NCBI GenBank assembly: GCA_000818945.1
Contig: KN805402.1
Span: 51,938 to 115,937 of the forward strand
Direction: 5' to 3'
DNA from: Schizochytrium sp. CCTCC M209059
Lineage: Eukaryota; Sar; Bigyra; Thraustochytrida; Thraustochytriidae
DNA: 64,000 nucleotides
The notes beneath the pieces are model-generated. The model saw only the letters and a list, made by a program, of their open reading frames with translations, had not been told where the DNA came from and did no database searches. Below are positions 38,242-47,557 of this stretch, piece by piece. Within the stretch, counting starts at the first letter, position 1. Each line of letters opens with the position of its first letter. The position numbers were made by a program, and so were the translations under genes.

Positions 38242-41187
38242 ATGTCGGATCCCCCCGGATACCAACGGCCGACGGCCAAGATCGCGGTCAAGTCCAAGGA
38301 GCGCGAGGAGGATGACGACGAGGACCAGGAGCCCGTGCCCCCCGAGCAGCCGCCCGTGGAAGACGATGACGAGAAGGAGAACGCTGGCCTGAGCGAGGAA
38401 GATCTTCTCCTCAAGGAGACCCTCGAAGCTGCGGTGGCAAAGCTCACCGCGCGCAAAAGCAGCTCGAGCACGCGTGAGGCCGCCGTCGACACTCTGGCGA
38501 CGGAGATCCGAAGCGCCACCTCGAGTATGACGTCGGTGCCCAAGCCGCTCAAGTTTCTCCGTCCCCATTACGAGCCGCTCAAGGAGTTTTACAGAACGCT
38601 CAAATCAGGAACCCTGAAAAAGGCGGTAGCCGATGTCCTGTCGGTGCTGGCCATGACAATGGCCGAGGAGGGCTCGCGCGAGTGCCTCGGCTTTAAGCTC
38701 GAGGGTAACCGCACGGAGCTCGGCGTCTGGGGCCACGAGTTCATCCGTGCTCTTAGTGGTGAAATTTCCCAAGAGTACGTGGCCCGCACCACGGCCGACC
38801 CGCCCGATGATCCGTCGGAGCTGATCGAGCTCGTGGACGTGATCATCCCCTTTCAGATGGACCAAAAATCGGAAATCGAGGCTGTCGATCTCTTGCTCGA
38901 GGTCAATGAGCTCGAGAAGCTCATCGGCTACGTTGACAAGTCTAACTACGACCGCGTCTGCTTGTATTTGCTGCGCCTCGCCGAATACCACATTGCTCTA
39001 GAGGACCTCGAGTCCGCGCTGGGCGTCGCCTTCAAACTTTACCTGGGCGAGAAGGACCTGGCCAACGCTCTTCGCGTAGCAATGCGCCTTAACGACATGG
39101 GTCTGGCCACGCAGGTCATGGAGGCGGCAGAAAAGATGCGCGACGGTGGTCTCGTGCTGCGACAGCTGGGACTCATGATGGGCTCACACAAGTTCTTTGG
39201 CTACACGTCCGACGACGACCAAGTGAACTCGCTGATTGGCAACGAGGACCTTTGGGACCACTTCCAGAGCCTGGCGCGTGAACTGAACGCCGAGGATCCC
39301 AAGACTCCCGACGACGTGTACAAGAGTCACCTTTCGGAGTCCTCGTCGCTGATGCGCGAAGCGGCTCAGGTCGAATCGGCGCGTCAGAACTTGGCATCGA
39401 CCTATGTCAATGCCTTTGTCAACGTTGGCTTCCAAAAAGATGCCCTCATGACTCCCGCCGATACGCAGTGGCTGTACAAGAACAAGGATCACGGCATGAT
39501 TAGCGCTGCTGCTTCGCTGGGCATGATTCTGCTCTGGAACGTTAACGAGGGCATGTCCCAGATTGACAAGTACCTGTACAGTTCCGAGTTTATCAAGGCT
39601 GGCGCTCTCCTGGCGCTTGGCATTGTAAACTGCGGCGTGCGCGACGATGTCGACCCTGCGCTGAGTCTCTTGCCCGAGCACTTCGAGGAAGGCAAGCCCG
39701 ATATTCTCCGCATGACTGCGGCGCTCGGCCTGGGCATTGCCCATGCTGGCAACCCCAAGGAGGAGGTGGCCGAGGTCCTTCTGCCTGTCGTGGCCGACAC
39801 CTCGGCGGCCGCAAACATGGAGGTGGTGGCTCTGGCCGGTCTGGCACTCGGCCTTGTCTTTGCGGGCACGGCCGACGAGGACGTGTGCACGACCATCGTG
39901 CAGCGTCTTATGGAGGCCTCGCCCGCCGAGCTGGACCAGCCCATTGCCAAGATGCTCTGCGTTGGCCTAGGTGTGCTTTTTCTGGGTGCCCAGGAAAAGG
40001 CCGAGCCCACCGTGGAGGCCGTCAAGACTGTCGAGCACAAGATTTCCAAATTCGCCGCCGTTGTCATCGAGACGTGCGCGTACACGGGCACGGGCAACGT
40101 CCTCCAGGTCCAGAAGCTCATGCATCTGTGCGCTGAGCATCTCGACAAGAACGGTGACTCCGTCGCCGAAGTGGCGGCTGCTGCAGAGGCCGCGGAGGAG
40201 GAAGAACCAGAGGAGAAGACTGGTGCCGCTCAGGGCGGCGCCGACGCCACTGCTGCGGCTGCGGCAGCCGCAGCCGACTCCAAGGCTGCCGAGGAGAAGG
40301 AGGAAGAGCAGCAGACCGAGGAGGAGCGCGAGGCGGAGAAGCAGCAGGCTGCCGCCAACGCGATGCACCAGTCGGCAGCTGTGATTGGCGTGGCGCTTAT
40401 CACCATGGGCGAGAAGATCGGCCGCGAGATGGCACAGCGTACCTTCCAGCACCTTTTGCAATATGGTGATCTCGCCGTGCGGCGCGCCGTGCCGCTGGCC
40501 ATGGCCCTCTGCCACATTTCGGACCCAGAGTATGCGCTCATTGATGTGCTGAGTAAACTTACGCACGACGCTGACGTACCGACGGCCATGTCTGCGATCA
40601 TCTCGCTCGGTCTCCTCGGCGCGGGCACAAACAACTCGCGCATCGCGCAGCTTCTCCGCAGTCTGGCCACTTTTTACAGCAAGGACGCCAACCCGCTCTT
40701 CATTGTGCGCATCGCACAGGGTCTGCTGCACGCCGGCAAGGGCCTCGTCACGCTTGCGCCCTATCATAGTGACCGCACGCTCATGTCGAGCCCGGCAATC
40801 GCTGGCATTCTCGCAGTCATTTACTGCTCGCTCGACCTCAAGAACACCATTCTTGCCAAGCACCATTATCTGCTGTACACGCTCGTGTGCGCCATTCGCC
40901 CGCGCATGCTTATGACGCTCGACGCGAAGACCATGGATCAGCTTCCAGTCAAGGTTCGCGTTGGCCAAGCCGTTGAGACGGTCGGCCAGGCGGGTCGGCC
41001 CAAGACCATTACCGGATTTCAGACGCACTCTACGCCTGTGCTTATGGGCTTCGGAGACCGCGCAGAGCTTGTTTCGGAGGATTATGAGCCCCTTTCCGAT
41101 GTTCTTGAAGGTGTCGTGCTTCTCAAGAAGCGAAAGAAGAAGAGGTCGTCCAAGGATCGCGATGGTGATGTCGAAATGGCAAAATGA
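38242..41187 (+). CDS. RPN1: 26S proteasome regulatory subunit RPN1 (PSMD2)
   Basis: 981 residues, single exon. It is the largest-class base subunit of the 19S cap, a scaffold that receives ubiquitin receptors, UBL shuttle factors and Ubp6/USP14 and passes substrates to the Rpt ring. Seen here are a disordered acidic N-terminus (1-55) and the Rpn1 N-terminal helical region (FLRPHYEPLKEFYRTL, GHEFIRALSGEISQEY). The proteasome/cyclosome repeat toroid covers about 400-840 (AAASLGMILLWNVNEGMSQIDKYLYSS, GALLALGIVNCGVRDD, LGLGIAHAGN). The conserved C-terminus includes VLEGVVLLKKRKKK. An Ala/Glu-rich insert (about 645-710) sits between repeats at the place where Rpn1 orthologues carry a charged loop. 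The start is the only ATG before the conserved region. Confidence 0.97.
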   Translation: MSDPPGYQRPTAKIAVKSKEREEDDDEDQEPVPPEQPPVEDDDEKENAGLSEEDLLLKETLEAAVAKLTARKSSSSTREAAVDTLATEIRSATSSMTSVPKPLKFLRPHYEPLKEFYRTLKSGTLKKAVADVLSVLAMTMAEEGSRECLGFKLEGNRTELGVWGHEFIRALSGEISQEYVARTTADPPDDPSELIELVDVIIPFQMDQKSEIEAVDLLLEVNELEKLIGYVDKSNYDRVCLYLLRLAEYHIALEDLESALGVAFKLYLGEKDLANALRVAMRLNDMGLATQVMEAAEKMRDGGLVLRQLGLMMGSHKFFGYTSDDDQVNSLIGNEDLWDHFQSLARELNAEDPKTPDDVYKSHLSESSSLMREAAQVESARQNLASTYVNAFVNVGFQKDALMTPADTQWLYKNKDHGMISAAASLGMILLWNVNEGMSQIDKYLYSSEFIKAGALLALGIVNCGVRDDVDPALSLLPEHFEEGKPDILRMTAALGLGIAHAGNPKEEVAEVLLPVVADTSAAANMEVVALAGLALGLVFAGTADEDVCTTIVQRLMEASPAELDQPIAKMLCVGLGVLFLGAQEKAEPTVEAVKTVEHKISKFAAVVIETCAYTGTGNVLQVQKLMHLCAEHLDKNGDSVAEVAAAAEAAEEEEPEEKTGAAQGGADATAAAAAAAADSKAAEEKEEEQQTEEEREAEKQQAAANAMHQSAAVIGVALITMGEKIGREMAQRTFQHLLQYGDLAVRRAVPLAMALCHISDPEYALIDVLSKLTHDADVPTAMSAIISLGLLGAGTNNSRIAQLLRSLATFYSKDANPLFIVRIAQGLLHAGKGLVTLAPYHSDRTLMSSPAIAGILAVIYCSLDLKNTILAKHHYLLYTLVCAIRPRMLMTLDAKTMDQLPVKVRVGQAVETVGQAGRPKTITGFQTHSTPVLMGFGDRAELVSEDYEPLSDVLEGVVLLKKRKKKRSSKDRDGDVEMAK

Positions 41188-41738
41188 TTTTCTTTTTACT
41201 CTTTTTCCATTGTAAGAAAAGCCACTAGGCCTAGCGAGGCGAAACGAATTTGCTGTTCTACCTTGTTTCAATTGCATTCAATTTACATACGTCGAAAGCT
41301 TGCCTGGACTTGTTTTTCTTTTTCACGGAGTAAAGTTGGTTCTTGCGCACAAATCTTGACCGCTCATCAACCTAAAATTAATGACCTGGTGATCTGGCAA
41401 GTTCGGCCTCGCATAGCACCGCGCTCGATTCTGAAATGACTGCATCGAATCCGCTCACTGGTTAGTGCAGAGCGGCATAGTGCAGGGCCTCACTCATTCA
41501 TCAATTCTCTAAGGTCTACTAGGCCCTATCTATGGATATACACCTTTATAAAAAATCTGCAGTGAATGAAAAAGAAAATGAACCTAACGACCATCCGGGG
41601 CACTGGCAGCCCAACGACCAAACACGATTGCTCTCTCGCGAGACGAGCAACGCGAGACGACGCGACGCGACGCGGGGCGTGGCAAGCGCGACAGCGGTAG
41701 CACCAGCCGCGGTGCTAGTTGTCGGCGCCGGCGCCAGG
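41188..41738. other. Intergenic, RPN1 / CDC45
   Basis: 551 bp. A T-rich stretch follows the RPN1 stop (41190-41215), and TAGGCCTA lies at 41226-41233. The CDC45 frame is open back to 41532, but that extension lacks resemblance to the family. Confidence 0.6.
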
Positions 41739-44198
41739 ATGCTGTGGCCGGCGGAGCACCTCCACGAAACATACGAGCATATTCGCAACAATGCGCTGGG
41801 CGCCGGGTGCTCGGTGGTCCTCTACGTAGCCCTTGACTGCGACGCTCTGTGCGCTGTGAGGATCCTTACGAGCTTACTCAAGGCTGACAATGTTGCGTAC
41901 AAGCTACGACCTGCCCGACGACTCAGTGACATTCTTGATGACTTTCGTGAGACCTCCAAGGCAGAGGCCATCAAGTCCATCGTCATGCTCAACTGCGGAG
42001 GCGATGTCAACGTGCAGGAGATGTTTAACCTCGACGAATCGATGACCTGTTACATAATCGACTCGAACCGGCCTTTGAATCACGCCAACCTGCTCCCTTC
42101 ACATACTCAAACCATTGTATTTGCCGACGAGTTTATGAAGGAGGATGTCCTCGTGGCCCAAGCGCGCCAACTTGAGCATTTGGATGAAGATGACATTGAC
42201 GAACTTCTCAGTGCCGCCAAGGGTGACGATATGGACGACGACGATGACGACGATGACGACGACGATGATGATGACGAGGCTGCCGACGCAGAGGTCGCTG
42301 CTGCGCGTAATGGTCAGGAGGGTGGCATCGAGTCAGACGACGAACATGAGCTCGAGGATGGCTCATCAAGAAAACGCAACGAGGGCAGCGACGACGACGA
42401 TGATGACAATGAGAATGACAATGACAATGGCAATGATAATGATGACGATGACGATAACGGTGACGGTCAACGACCCGCAAGAAAGACCCGAACGGGCCAT
42501 GAGCAGCGGCAGAACCAAACGCAAGAGAGCACGTCATCATCACAGTTTTTGTCTGCACACGAAGAAGCAGAAATTGCTCGAGAATTAGCCGCCGAAAACG
42601 GTGGATCACGAAAGAAGCGACGGCGAATGTCCTCATCAAAATTGTCGACGACGGACTCGCGCGACGACTCCGACTCTGACTCCGATGACGACCGCAATAG
42701 CATAAACATTAGAGACGAAGACGACGACGACGACGACGAGGAGGAGGAGGAGGACACAGAAGTTCTTGACAAGAAGAAGAAAAGAAAGGCAAAGGAAGGT
42801 GGAGAAGACGAAGACGAAGACGAAGACGGGCCTCAGAGCGACCGTGCTCTTGCAGGAAAATACTATGCTGGCGCGTACCGCGGTACGTCTGCAGCGCATG
42901 TGCTTTTTGCGCTGTCGCAGCGTCTGAACAAGGATCAAAAGATGTTCCTTTGGCTCGCCATCGTCGGCACGACGCATCACTTTTTAGCGTCCGAGCTTAG
43001 CGAGAATGATTACCTCTTGCGCGTGGTCGTTTACCAAGACCTTGTCAAGGACCGGGCGCTGCGGCGTCGCGTGGCAACTAATGAGGAAGGTGCCGACATT
43101 CCGCTCGCTGAAGGCCAGAGCATGGAGTTTGTTGAGGAGTTGCGACTCATGCTTCATCGACACTGGTCGCTGCACGAGTCATTTCTTTACTCGGACTATG
43201 TAGCTGCGCGGCTCGGCATCTGGAAGTCGAATGGCGAGGCCAAGCTCCGTACCTTCTTCGCCAAAATGGGCATTAGTCGCAAGGACGCAGAGCAAAAGTA
43301 CTCGTTCATGACGATGGGCGTCAAGCGGGCGCTCAAGGACAAGATTGGCGCCCACGGCATTGACTTTGCACTCGACGAGACCTTTGTGTATTCTTCCTTT
43401 CAATTTCGCGCCGGCTACGGGCTCCAAGTTTCGGCCGCAGACGCTGCGTACTGCATGGGGGCACTTTTAGAGAGCGCGGCAACGCATCCAACGATCTTTG
43501 GCGATGGCGCGGGAGAATCCGACGCTGCAAGTGGCGAAGACCCCTCAGAAATCCCAGAAGTGGCGCTCGAGACGGACCCTCTCTTTTCCGGGAACAAGGC
43601 TGATGGAGCCGGCGACGAGACGGAGGCGACGAATCGCGATAGCGCAGCCTCGCTTTGGCAGCAGAGCTTCAACGCAGCGTACGACGCCCTTTCCATGTCG
43701 CACACGCCGCGCAACCAGGAACTCGTGGAGCAGGGCCTGGGATTCGCCAAGGCTCTGCAAAAGGCCATCATTCAGGAAGGTGGAAATATCATTTCTGGCT
43801 CCAAGGTTGCAAGCGCTGGTTCGTTTCGGTACTGCATTCTCGAAGGTTTGCCGCCGAAGCTGGTGAGTATCTTTGCCCAGCCCGAGACCTTGACCCGACT
43901 GGCAAACTTTATCATGTTGTCGTATACATCTGCAGGCAAGTGGGCTGGGCTCGGCGCCAAGCCGCTCGTGCTTGGCATCAAGAGCCACAAGTCGACCAAG
44001 GCACACTTTGTTGGGATTCCACACCCGAAAACGGACAATGGCGAGGTTGCAAAGAATCCCTTTGGCCGCTACTTTAGCGAAGCTGCACGAAGAATCGGTA
44101 CGACCCACTCGCACGTGGGTTTTAATGCTGCGGCAATCGAGATTCCGCTCGAGTCTGTTCAAAAGTTCCTTGTTGCATTGCACGAGATCACAGCATGA
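41739..44198 (+). CDS. CDC45: CDC45, replicative helicase (CMG) subunit
   Basis: 819 residues from the ATG at 41739 (human 566). Cdc45 joins MCM2-7 and GINS to form the replicative helicase. The family N-terminus is clear: SVVLYVALDCDALCAVRILTS (the DHH-like fold), then IDSNRPLNHANL, HWSLHESFLYSDYVAARLGIWK, GFAKALQKAI, and NPFGRYFSEAARRI at the C-terminus. Between about 148 and 364 lies a hugely expanded acidic, Asp/Asn-rich linker with two basic nuclear-localisation-like patches (SRKKRRR, DKKKKRKAK); in human this acidic loop is much shorter. The region is encoded by GAC/GAT repeats. An upstream in-frame start (41532) would add 69 unrelated residues; the chosen start leaves the usual short lead-in to the first strand. 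Confidence 0.95.
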   Translation: MLWPAEHLHETYEHIRNNALGAGCSVVLYVALDCDALCAVRILTSLLKADNVAYKLRPARRLSDILDDFRETSKAEAIKSIVMLNCGGDVNVQEMFNLDESMTCYIIDSNRPLNHANLLPSHTQTIVFADEFMKEDVLVAQARQLEHLDEDDIDELLSAAKGDDMDDDDDDDDDDDDDDEAADAEVAAARNGQEGGIESDDEHELEDGSSRKRNEGSDDDDDDNENDNDNGNDNDDDDDNGDGQRPARKTRTGHEQRQNQTQESTSSSQFLSAHEEAEIARELAAENGGSRKKRRRMSSSKLSTTDSRDDSDSDSDDDRNSINIRDEDDDDDDEEEEEDTEVLDKKKKRKAKEGGEDEDEDEDGPQSDRALAGKYYAGAYRGTSAAHVLFALSQRLNKDQKMFLWLAIVGTTHHFLASELSENDYLLRVVVYQDLVKDRALRRRVATNEEGADIPLAEGQSMEFVEELRLMLHRHWSLHESFLYSDYVAARLGIWKSNGEAKLRTFFAKMGISRKDAEQKYSFMTMGVKRALKDKIGAHGIDFALDETFVYSSFQFRAGYGLQVSAADAAYCMGALLESAATHPTIFGDGAGESDAASGEDPSEIPEVALETDPLFSGNKADGAGDETEATNRDSAASLWQQSFNAAYDALSMSHTPRNQELVEQGLGFAKALQKAIIQEGGNIISGSKVASAGSFRYCILEGLPPKLVSIFAQPETLTRLANFIMLSYTSAGKWAGLGAKPLVLGIKSHKSTKAHFVGIPHPKTDNGEVAKNPFGRYFSEAARRIGTTHSHVGFNAAAIEIPLESVQKFLVALHEITA

Positions 44199-44578
44199 TC
44201 GCCGCGGTAATCTCACTCGCAAATACGCATCTTGCCATCTCATGTTCTAATCATTTCTTTCTTTCTCTCTTTCCTTACCTTGCCAAGCAAGAAAGCTTCG
44301 ACATCATCAACTTTCTACAAAATCTAGAAAATGACATTTTTCTCTTTTCTTTCTTTCCTTTTCATTTCTTTTCTTTTCTTCTCATTTCATTTTCCTTCTT
44401 CTTTCTCAGAAACAGTCAACAGTAGGCAGCTAGGCGAGCGAATTCACACATTCACTCAAACACGGACTAGGCCTAAGGCTCTCTAGTAGAGCATATTGAT
44501 AGGCTGGCTGGAACGAGGGAGGTAAATCTCAAACTATACATTTCATCCTCAGGCTCAGGCCCTAGCCTAGGCCTAGTC
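44199..44578. other. Convergent 3' region with long pyrimidine tract
   Basis: 380 bp between the CDC45 and JmjC stops. A sense-strand T/C-rich tract spans about 44238-44406 and ends TTTCTCAG, resembling a splice acceptor but without an exon behind it. TAGGCCTA occurs at 44468-44475 and 44568-44575. Confidence 0.75.
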
Positions 44579-45868
44579 CTAGTCCCGATCAGGCTTCATC
44601 ATTAAGTCCGCATCGGGATCTGGCTCGGAGGGATCGATGTCATGAAGAAGTCGCCTCAGAAAGTCGTCCCGGATGTCCTGATCCTTGTATTTATCTTGGA
44701 CAAATTGCATTTGCATCGCAAAGTTCTTGTCCAAATTCTGCACGGCATGCTGGGTCCCGGCAGGAATATACATGATCTCGCCTTCCCTTTGAACACAGTA
44801 AAGCATCTTCGTGTCGGCTTCGAGCTCCTCTGTTGACTTGGGTGCCGCAATTTTTTCTGCAAAGGCTCCCGTGGCGTACTTTTTCTGGAGACGGGGCTTA
44901 TCTTCCACACAAGGCAAAGGCTTGCCACGCTTCCTCTCTTGGAAACCCTTGATAAGCTGCTCCTGTTCCTCATGGGCCAGGCAGATTGGGTCAGCGTCTC
45001 GATGGCGAGCGCAGTATCTCTCGTTTGCAGAGGCGGCAGGTTTGCTGACGACAACGTCGTGCTGCGCCTCAAGCTCGGAATATCCTGCGACGACTCGATC
45101 TGACACCTTCATGAACCACAATTTTTGGCCTTCAAAAATAAGGTTGATGGCTGCCTGGTGCTGGTGAAAGTCGATTCCACTACCCGCGTACCCAATAAGA
45201 AAGCCAGAATGTGTCACGAGATTGGGCGGCTTGTTCATCGAGTCGTCTCCCGAAAGAAATTCGGGGACCTGTACCATGGAGAGCAAGTCGCAAGCAGCCG
45301 TGAAGTTGTCGTGAATTGGCTCCGAGGATGGCAAGTAGTACGAGACATAAGGAAGGCAATCGTCTTTGTGATTCCACAACGACCATGATGTCGGTACCTG
45401 GCCATACTGAAAGACGCCGGGGACCTCCGCGAGGTTATCGTCCTTGAAGGCAGTCTCGGCATGCGCAAGGTACTCACTGATGGTCATGCGCTCCTTTGGA
45501 TAGGGCCCGGCGCCGACGCGAAGTGGGAGGTCTCCAAAAATCTCCTGTAGATTGTCCCAGCGGAACTCTTCGGTAGCGCGCCATCCTGTCATGGCATTTT
45601 CAATAATCACAGGTCTCTTGGCCAGCACAAACAGTTCGCGGAAGAGCTCGGGGGTCAGTCCATCAGCATCGATTCTGGGAAAGTCGCAAGAATCATCGAG
45701 GGATTTGAGCGCTTCGAGCCGCTTCGTGGGCCCTACCGCAGAATTGCAGTCGCTAAGGTTCTGCTGGCTCCCGCCGCTCGAAAAGGATCCGGCAACGCCA
45801 GCAACCAGACACAGGCCCACGGTGAGGGACATTTTACGATTTCCCTTGGCGTGAGCTTGCCGCGCCAT
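44579..45868 (-). CDS. JmjC/cupin-8 domain protein with N-terminal signal
   Basis: 429 residues. A hydrophobic stretch at 14-28 (SLTVGLCLVAGVAGS) looks like a signal peptide, so the protein is probably in the secretory pathway. The cupin-8/JmjC fold begins with RPVIIENAMTGW near 85-96. The first iron-binding strand reads FHQHQAAINLIFEGQKLWF, with His235-x-His237 where classical 2-oxoglutarate oxygenases have HxD/E. The distal histidine is His374 in IYIPAGTQHAV-type sequence. Some secreted JmjC proteins show such HxH, so it may bind metal differently or be a weak hydroxylase. An insert of about 90 residues rich in Lys/Glu (about 265-345) interrupts the barrel. Possible role: hydroxylation of secreted or ER proteins; substrate unknown. 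Confidence 0.78.
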   Translation of the reverse strand: MARQAHAKGNRKMSLTVGLCLVAGVAGSFSSGGSQQNLSDCNSAVGPTKRLEALKSLDDSCDFPRIDADGLTPELFRELFVLAKRPVIIENAMTGWRATEEFRWDNLQEIFGDLPLRVGAGPYPKERMTISEYLAHAETAFKDDNLAEVPGVFQYGQVPTSWSLWNHKDDCLPYVSYYLPSSEPIHDNFTAACDLLSMVQVPEFLSGDDSMNKPPNLVTHSGFLIGYAGSGIDFHQHQAAINLIFEGQKLWFMKVSDRVVAGYSELEAQHDVVVSKPAASANERYCARHRDADPICLAHEEQEQLIKGFQERKRGKPLPCVEDKPRLQKKYATGAFAEKIAAPKSTEELEADTKMLYCVQREGEIMYIPAGTQHAVQNLDKNFAMQMQFVQDKYKDQDIRDDFLRRLLHDIDPSEPDPDADLMMKPDRD

Positions 45869-47557
45869 GGTCCCAGATAGCTGCTTTGGCCGACGGCAAT
45901 GCGGCCAAACTCAGGTCTGTCTTCGGAAGTCCTCCGAGGTCTCCAGGTTTGTGTGAAAGCCAATCAACCAAGTCAACTTGAATGCAATGCGATTAAGCAA
46001 GCGAGCACGCGACAAGCGCTGAGCGCAGAAAGAGTTGCTTGGCGCTTAAAGCAGGTCCCGCGCGCACTGCCTTCGAAGCAAGTAGCCGTCGAGAGAGCGC
46101 TCGCTCTCGCGCTCGCTCCCGCTCTCGCTTTCGCCCTCGAGAGGTTTATCGGATCTGCCTCGGGTTTTGTCCTTACTCGTGTCATCATCGCCAGGGCCGC
46201 TTCCGGCGCGGCGCGGACGGAGGGGTCCCCGGAAGCACACACCTACAAGGTGTGCACCACAGTTCGCCTAATGCAGGCTGCCAAGCGCCTGTCCCCGCGG
46301 CGGCGCGGAGTACGTAGTACGCTGCCGACGGCGAGGAAGGTTGCGAAAATTCTGTTTTTCGCAAGATTAGAAACGTTGCTTATCCAAGCGCGTGTTTTGT
46401 ATTGCGACAAGGCACTAATCAACACAACTACGGGCAAAAAAAGGGGGGGGCGGGGGAAGAGGGGAGAACAAAATTTTGCAAAAAAAAAAGAAAGGAAACA
46501 TTCAACACCGGGACTTCGCGTGCAGTCCCCTATCACACTACTAACCCGGCCCTACGTGACTTTTCTGCTCAGTGCGAATGAGATGAGGAGTTGCCCACGT
46601 GGTATGATCGAATGTACATTGTGGAGTGTTGCGCACATTGATAAATGCCGATATAGATTTATGTGATTTCAGTGATCTCGGACGACATTCATGTGAGCTC
46701 TGAGATCGCAGACGACATTCACATCATCTTTGTGTTTCCGAAAGTCCCAGCCTGGGCTCGATCTACTAAGAAAAGATTTAAACCAGAGCTAGAGGTATCG
46801 ATCGATTCTCACTTTTCCGGGCATTGGCATGAGCGTTCGACATGTGGAGAACTGGAGACGAGTAGCTTCATTTTTTTTTACACGTCTTCCAGCCTATACA
46901 ACGATGCAACAAACAAATCGCGATAGTATCTGTTTCCGAGCGTAGGGCAAGCTGAATCTGACATGGTCTGTCTCGATAAGCCTATAGACAAGAGTACCAA
47001 GACATTTCCGTTTCTACCAGGGACGTATGCATCAGAGAACTGCTGTCGCTCGATCGTATGATTCGTGCCCCGGAATGCCTCCGCGTCTCCATACGTTCAA
47101 AGGAGAGATCCAAGTTGGTCAATTATATAAGTCGCAAGGGGTCATTCCTCAAGGGTGTATGTCACCACGATGCATTCCATCCACCTGGTCTTTTTTTTGT
47201 GGCATGTAGACCATCGTCAAGGATCGTCATTCTCGCGCTCTCGCGTTCAGGGAAACACTGCGTGAAATCATGACGCGGACGAGCTCGAAGGCTCAGGTCG
47301 GCTCAGGCTCCTTCCTCTATCATCTATCTCTCCAAACGAGGTCAAACTTTGATCAGTGACAGTGAGTTTCTCCTTGGAGCAGCAGCTGCGGCCAGAACTA
47401 GATCGAAGCTGGCTGTGCAGCTTGTGCTGCTGACGCTGGCGGAGCTTGTGGCGTAGCGTAGCGGCGTCGACGGCGGCGCTAGCGCTGGCAGCGGAGCGTG
47501 AAAGAGCAGCAAGTCCAGCTAGCTTGCCTCAGGACTCGCGTGGTGCGCAGCACCACC
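45869..47557. other. Intergenic, no gene seen
   Basis: 1.7 kb between divergent starts (JmjC minus, NUP42-like plus). It includes (CTCGCTCTCG)n-like repeats at 46095-46135, G and A homopolymers (46438-46495), and a short internal duplication GACGACATTCAYRT at about 46681 and 46711. The 45899-46666 open frame is Arg/Ala-biased and I do not accept it. Confidence 0.55.

Noticed and set aside
45899..46666. 255-codon open frame between the JmjC and NUP42-like genes
   Set aside because: Arg/Ala/Lys-biased, contains homopolymer-encoded stretches and no recognisable domain.
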